Shown: piece by piece, positions 51,562 through 53,303 of the stretch
How the letters are laid out: each line of letters starts with the position of its first letter
Position numbering within the stretch: the first letter of the stretch is position 1
Source of the DNA: Elusimicrobiota bacterium
Lineage (GTDB): Bacteria > Elusimicrobiota > Elusimicrobia > Elusimicrobiales > Elusimicrobiaceae
Direction: 5' to 3'
Assembly: GCA_012523635.1 (NCBI GenBank)
Contig: JAAYTX010000083.1
Span: 1 to 53,303, forward strand
DNA length: 53,303 nucleotides
Made by a program: the position numbers and the translations under genes
Notes under the pieces: generated by a model
What the model saw: only the letters and a program-made list of their open reading frames with translations
Told to the model about the DNA's origin: nothing
The model's database searches: none

Positions 51562-53146
51562 TGCGAATGTTTATATTGTCAGAAAAGATGATGCGCGCCC
51601 TCTGTCCGCGCGGGAAAATTATATCAAATTCACCCATTTTGGACCGGATATCCGCACCCCGAAGCCCGGCGCCCAGTTCCACCGCTGCTTCAGGCAGGTC
51701 CAGCCGCCATGAATACGATTTCGGAACGGAACCGTTGTAGCCGGGCCTGACTGTGCGCCGCAGCCTCAAATCGCGGTAAAACGGCCATTCAAGGCTTGCT
51801 TTCCAGCCTGAAGCGGGCACACTGTCTCCCGGCCACAGAGACACGGCGCTTTTCAGCAGCGGCAGGTACTTTTCATCCGCCGGGCCGTAAGGCGCGAATA
51901 TGCGCTTTATTTTTATGCGCCTGGACAGTGCTTCCAGCCCAGACAGCGCATCGCCGCCGCAGCCTGAAATAAACAGGGCTTCCAGCCGCTTGCGGCCCCT
52001 AGACAGGACGGCATCGGCCAGCATGTCGCCGTTCACCGCGCTGCCGAACAAAAGCAATTCCCCGTCCGGCAGCGAAAACAGCACGGAACGCTGGTAGCCA
52101 GCCCCCAGCACAAGCGCCTGCGGGGCAGGCTTGTGGAACAAAGCGAAAAGCAGCGAAAAAACGGCGACCGCCGCCGCAGGCTTCCATAAATGCTTCAACA
52201 GGCCCCTGCCGGGCAGGTGCAGCAGCAGGAAAACCGCGCAGTAAAAACATATGGTGAAGGCCGGACCCGGCGATGGCACTTCAAAAGTTAGCCCCCAGGC
52301 CGCGCTTCCCTGCACCACCATGACAAGAAAATCCAGCAAGCCCTTAATCAGCCAGGAAAGCGGCGTAAAAACAAGCGGCAACGGAGACAGAAGAGCTAGC
52401 GCAAAACCGCCGGACATCAACAGCGAGGCCAGCGGAATTACAAAAAAGTTGGACAGCAGCGGAGCCAGCGACACCCTGTGAAAATACCCCGCCATAAGCG
52501 GGAATAACGCCAGCTGCGCGGCAGCGCCGGCGATGAAGAGCTGCGCCGACCACCGCAGAATCCGCCCCTCTTTGGGCGGCTTGTAAACCGACAGCGCCAC
52601 CAGCAAAGCCGCCGTGCTTGCGAAAGACATCTGGAAATCCGGTCGGAAAAGGGTTTGAGGGTCGGCGATAACAAGAGCAAGCGCCGCCAGCACCAGGCCG
52701 TGCAAAAGCCCCGATTCTCGCTCCAGCAAAAAGCCTGCCGTGCCGAACACTGACATCACGTAAGCGCGCAGCAGCGGCGTGTCCGCGCCCGCCAACAGCG
52801 TGTAAAACCCGGCGGTAAGCACAGCCGCAAACCCGGCCCACCGCCTGCCAGCGCGCGCAAACCGCGCCAACAGAAACACGATGAACGTGACCATGCCCAC
52901 GTTCGAACCGGAGGCCACCAGTATGTGCATGGCCCCCGAATCGCGGAAGGCGCGGTTAAGCTCACGCGAAATAGAGGCGCGTTCGCCCAAAGTTATGCCG
53001 GAAAGCACGGCGGCCCGTTCGGCGCCGAGAGCGCGCTCAAAAACGGAAATCATCCGCCCGCGCAAAACGTTCACAGCACGTTGTAAAGGGTTCGGGGCCC
53101 TGATTTCCCTTACGCTTCCGCCTTCAAGCACCGAATAAATACCCAT
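51551..53146 (-). CDS. comEC: ComEC/Rec2 DNA-uptake channel, 5' end truncated or broken
   Basis: 531 residues from the ATG at 53146. The competence domain has LRGRMISVFERALG, GAMHILVASGSNVGMVTF and several TM helices. The frame is open back to a TGA at 53222-53224, and the stretch before the ATG (P-G-Y-A-G-Y-L-H-S) still looks like ComEC. The usual N-terminal TM and OB parts are missing, so the gene is cut. The C-terminal metallo-beta-lactamase-like domain reads LFISGCGGDALSGLEAL where active proteins have a His-rich H-x-H-x-D-H motif, so no metal site is left. It probably still acts as a channel. Confidence 0.85.
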   Translation of the reverse strand: MGIYSVLEGGSVREIRAPNPLQRAVNVLRGRMISVFERALGAERAAVLSGITLGERASISRELNRAFRDSGAMHILVASGSNVGMVTFIVFLLARFARAGRRWAGFAAVLTAGFYTLLAGADTPLLRAYVMSVFGTAGFLLERESGLLHGLVLAALALVIADPQTLFRPDFQMSFASTAALLVALSVYKPPKEGRILRWSAQLFIAGAAAQLALFPLMAGYFHRVSLAPLLSNFFVIPLASLLMSGGFALALLSPLPLVFTPLSWLIKGLLDFLVMVVQGSAAWGLTFEVPSPGPAFTICFYCAVFLLLHLPGRGLLKHLWKPAAAVAVFSLLFALFHKPAPQALVLGAGYQRSVLFSLPDGELLLFGSAVNGDMLADAVLSRGRKRLEALFISGCGGDALSGLEALSRRIKIKRIFAPYGPADEKYLPLLKSAVSLWPGDSVPASGWKASLEWPFYRDLRLRRTVRPGYNGSVPKSYSWRLDLPEAAVELGAGLRGADIRSKMGEFDIIFPRGQRARIIFSDNINIRNDI

Positions 53147-53169
53147 GGAATGCAGGTATCCGGCATATC

Positions 53170-53303
53170 CCGGGCCGCTCAGCCCGCGCCCATGCCCTGC
53201 TTGCTCAGGTTGGGCTCTGGCTCAATCAACGCTCCGCCCGCATCGCCGATGACCGTCTGCGTCGGCTTTACCTCTCTATGCCTGCACATCGCAGACTATT
53301 GGA
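53170..53303 (+). other. Window-edge segment that does not continue comEC
   Basis: The last 130 bp do not continue the comEC frame. On the plus strand an open frame runs to the edge and reads A-R-A-H-A-L-L-A-Q-V-G-L-W-L-N-Q, then R-S-A-R-I-A-D-D-R-L-R-R-L-Y-L, S-M-P-A-H-R-R-L-L. It resembles the helical C terminus of large LuxR/adenylate-cyclase-type predicted ATPases. It may be a different gene joined by rearrangement or an assembly error. Too short to name. Confidence 0.3.

Overview
The window is one GC-rich, gene-dense stretch of bacterial chromosome. There is no rRNA, tRNA, insertion sequence or CRISPR array in it. Heptose/Kdo genes (rfaE2, kdsC), a WecA-type lipid carrier transferase and a beta-barrel-like protein point to a Gram-negative cell with an outer membrane. 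Signal-peptide TPR/kinase proteins, zinc-ribbon/TPR membrane proteins and an ExeA-like ATPase suggest a deep-branching lineage. Elusimicrobiota or a neighbouring group is my best guess, but the sequence alone does not prove the phylum.

Layout. (1) 1-7606, minus strand: a bacterial microcompartment (BMC) operon. It has tpiA, pduL, two BMC-H, three BMC-P (EutN/CcmL) and one tandem BMC-T shell gene, a CoA-acylating aldehyde dehydrogenase, deoC, an RpiB/LacAB-family isomerase and two small or partial accessory genes. Together they fit a sugar-phosphate-utilising compartment: DeoC splits deoxyribose 5-phosphate to acetaldehyde and glyceraldehyde 3-phosphate, the dehydrogenase and PduL turn acetaldehyde into acetyl-CoA and acetyl-phosphate, and TpiA takes the triose phosphate. 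(2) 7773-11169: a secreted alpha/beta hydrolase and a serine palmitoyltransferase-like plus ceramide-synthase-like GNAT pair (sphingolipid). (3) 11255-20468, minus strand: housekeeping genes (rfaE2, accC, a zinc-ribbon/TPR protein, a BCCP-like protein without its biotinyl lysine, cdd, mtnP, glyA, tsaC, rsmI, GAF-HD-GYP). (4) 20638-36746: OPA-type transporter, TPR-kinase-WD40 giant, exported proteins, ccdA, kdsC, epimerase, NUDIX hydrolase, dnaE, ExeA-like ATPase, PIG-L deacetylase, WecA-like transferase.

(5) 36703-45399, minus strand: the most unusual part. Ten tightly coupled genes, most overlapping by 4 bp, look like a ribosomal peptide (RiPP) pathway: S26 peptidase, UPF0489 arginase-like/TPR protein, PqqD-like recognition protein, a 72-residue precursor peptide, three radical SAM enzymes, an HPr-kinase-like protein, an ABC exporter and a nucleotidyltransferase. 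The precursor core has seven Arg and no Lys, which fits the known role of UPF0489-family enzymes as peptide arginases that make ornithine.

(6) 45433-53303, minus strand: a membrane Ser/Thr kinase, an exported barrel-like protein, a small Cys-rich membrane protein, recN, nadK and comEC. The comEC 5' end is broken close to the window edge. No gap longer than 300 bp lacks a gene.
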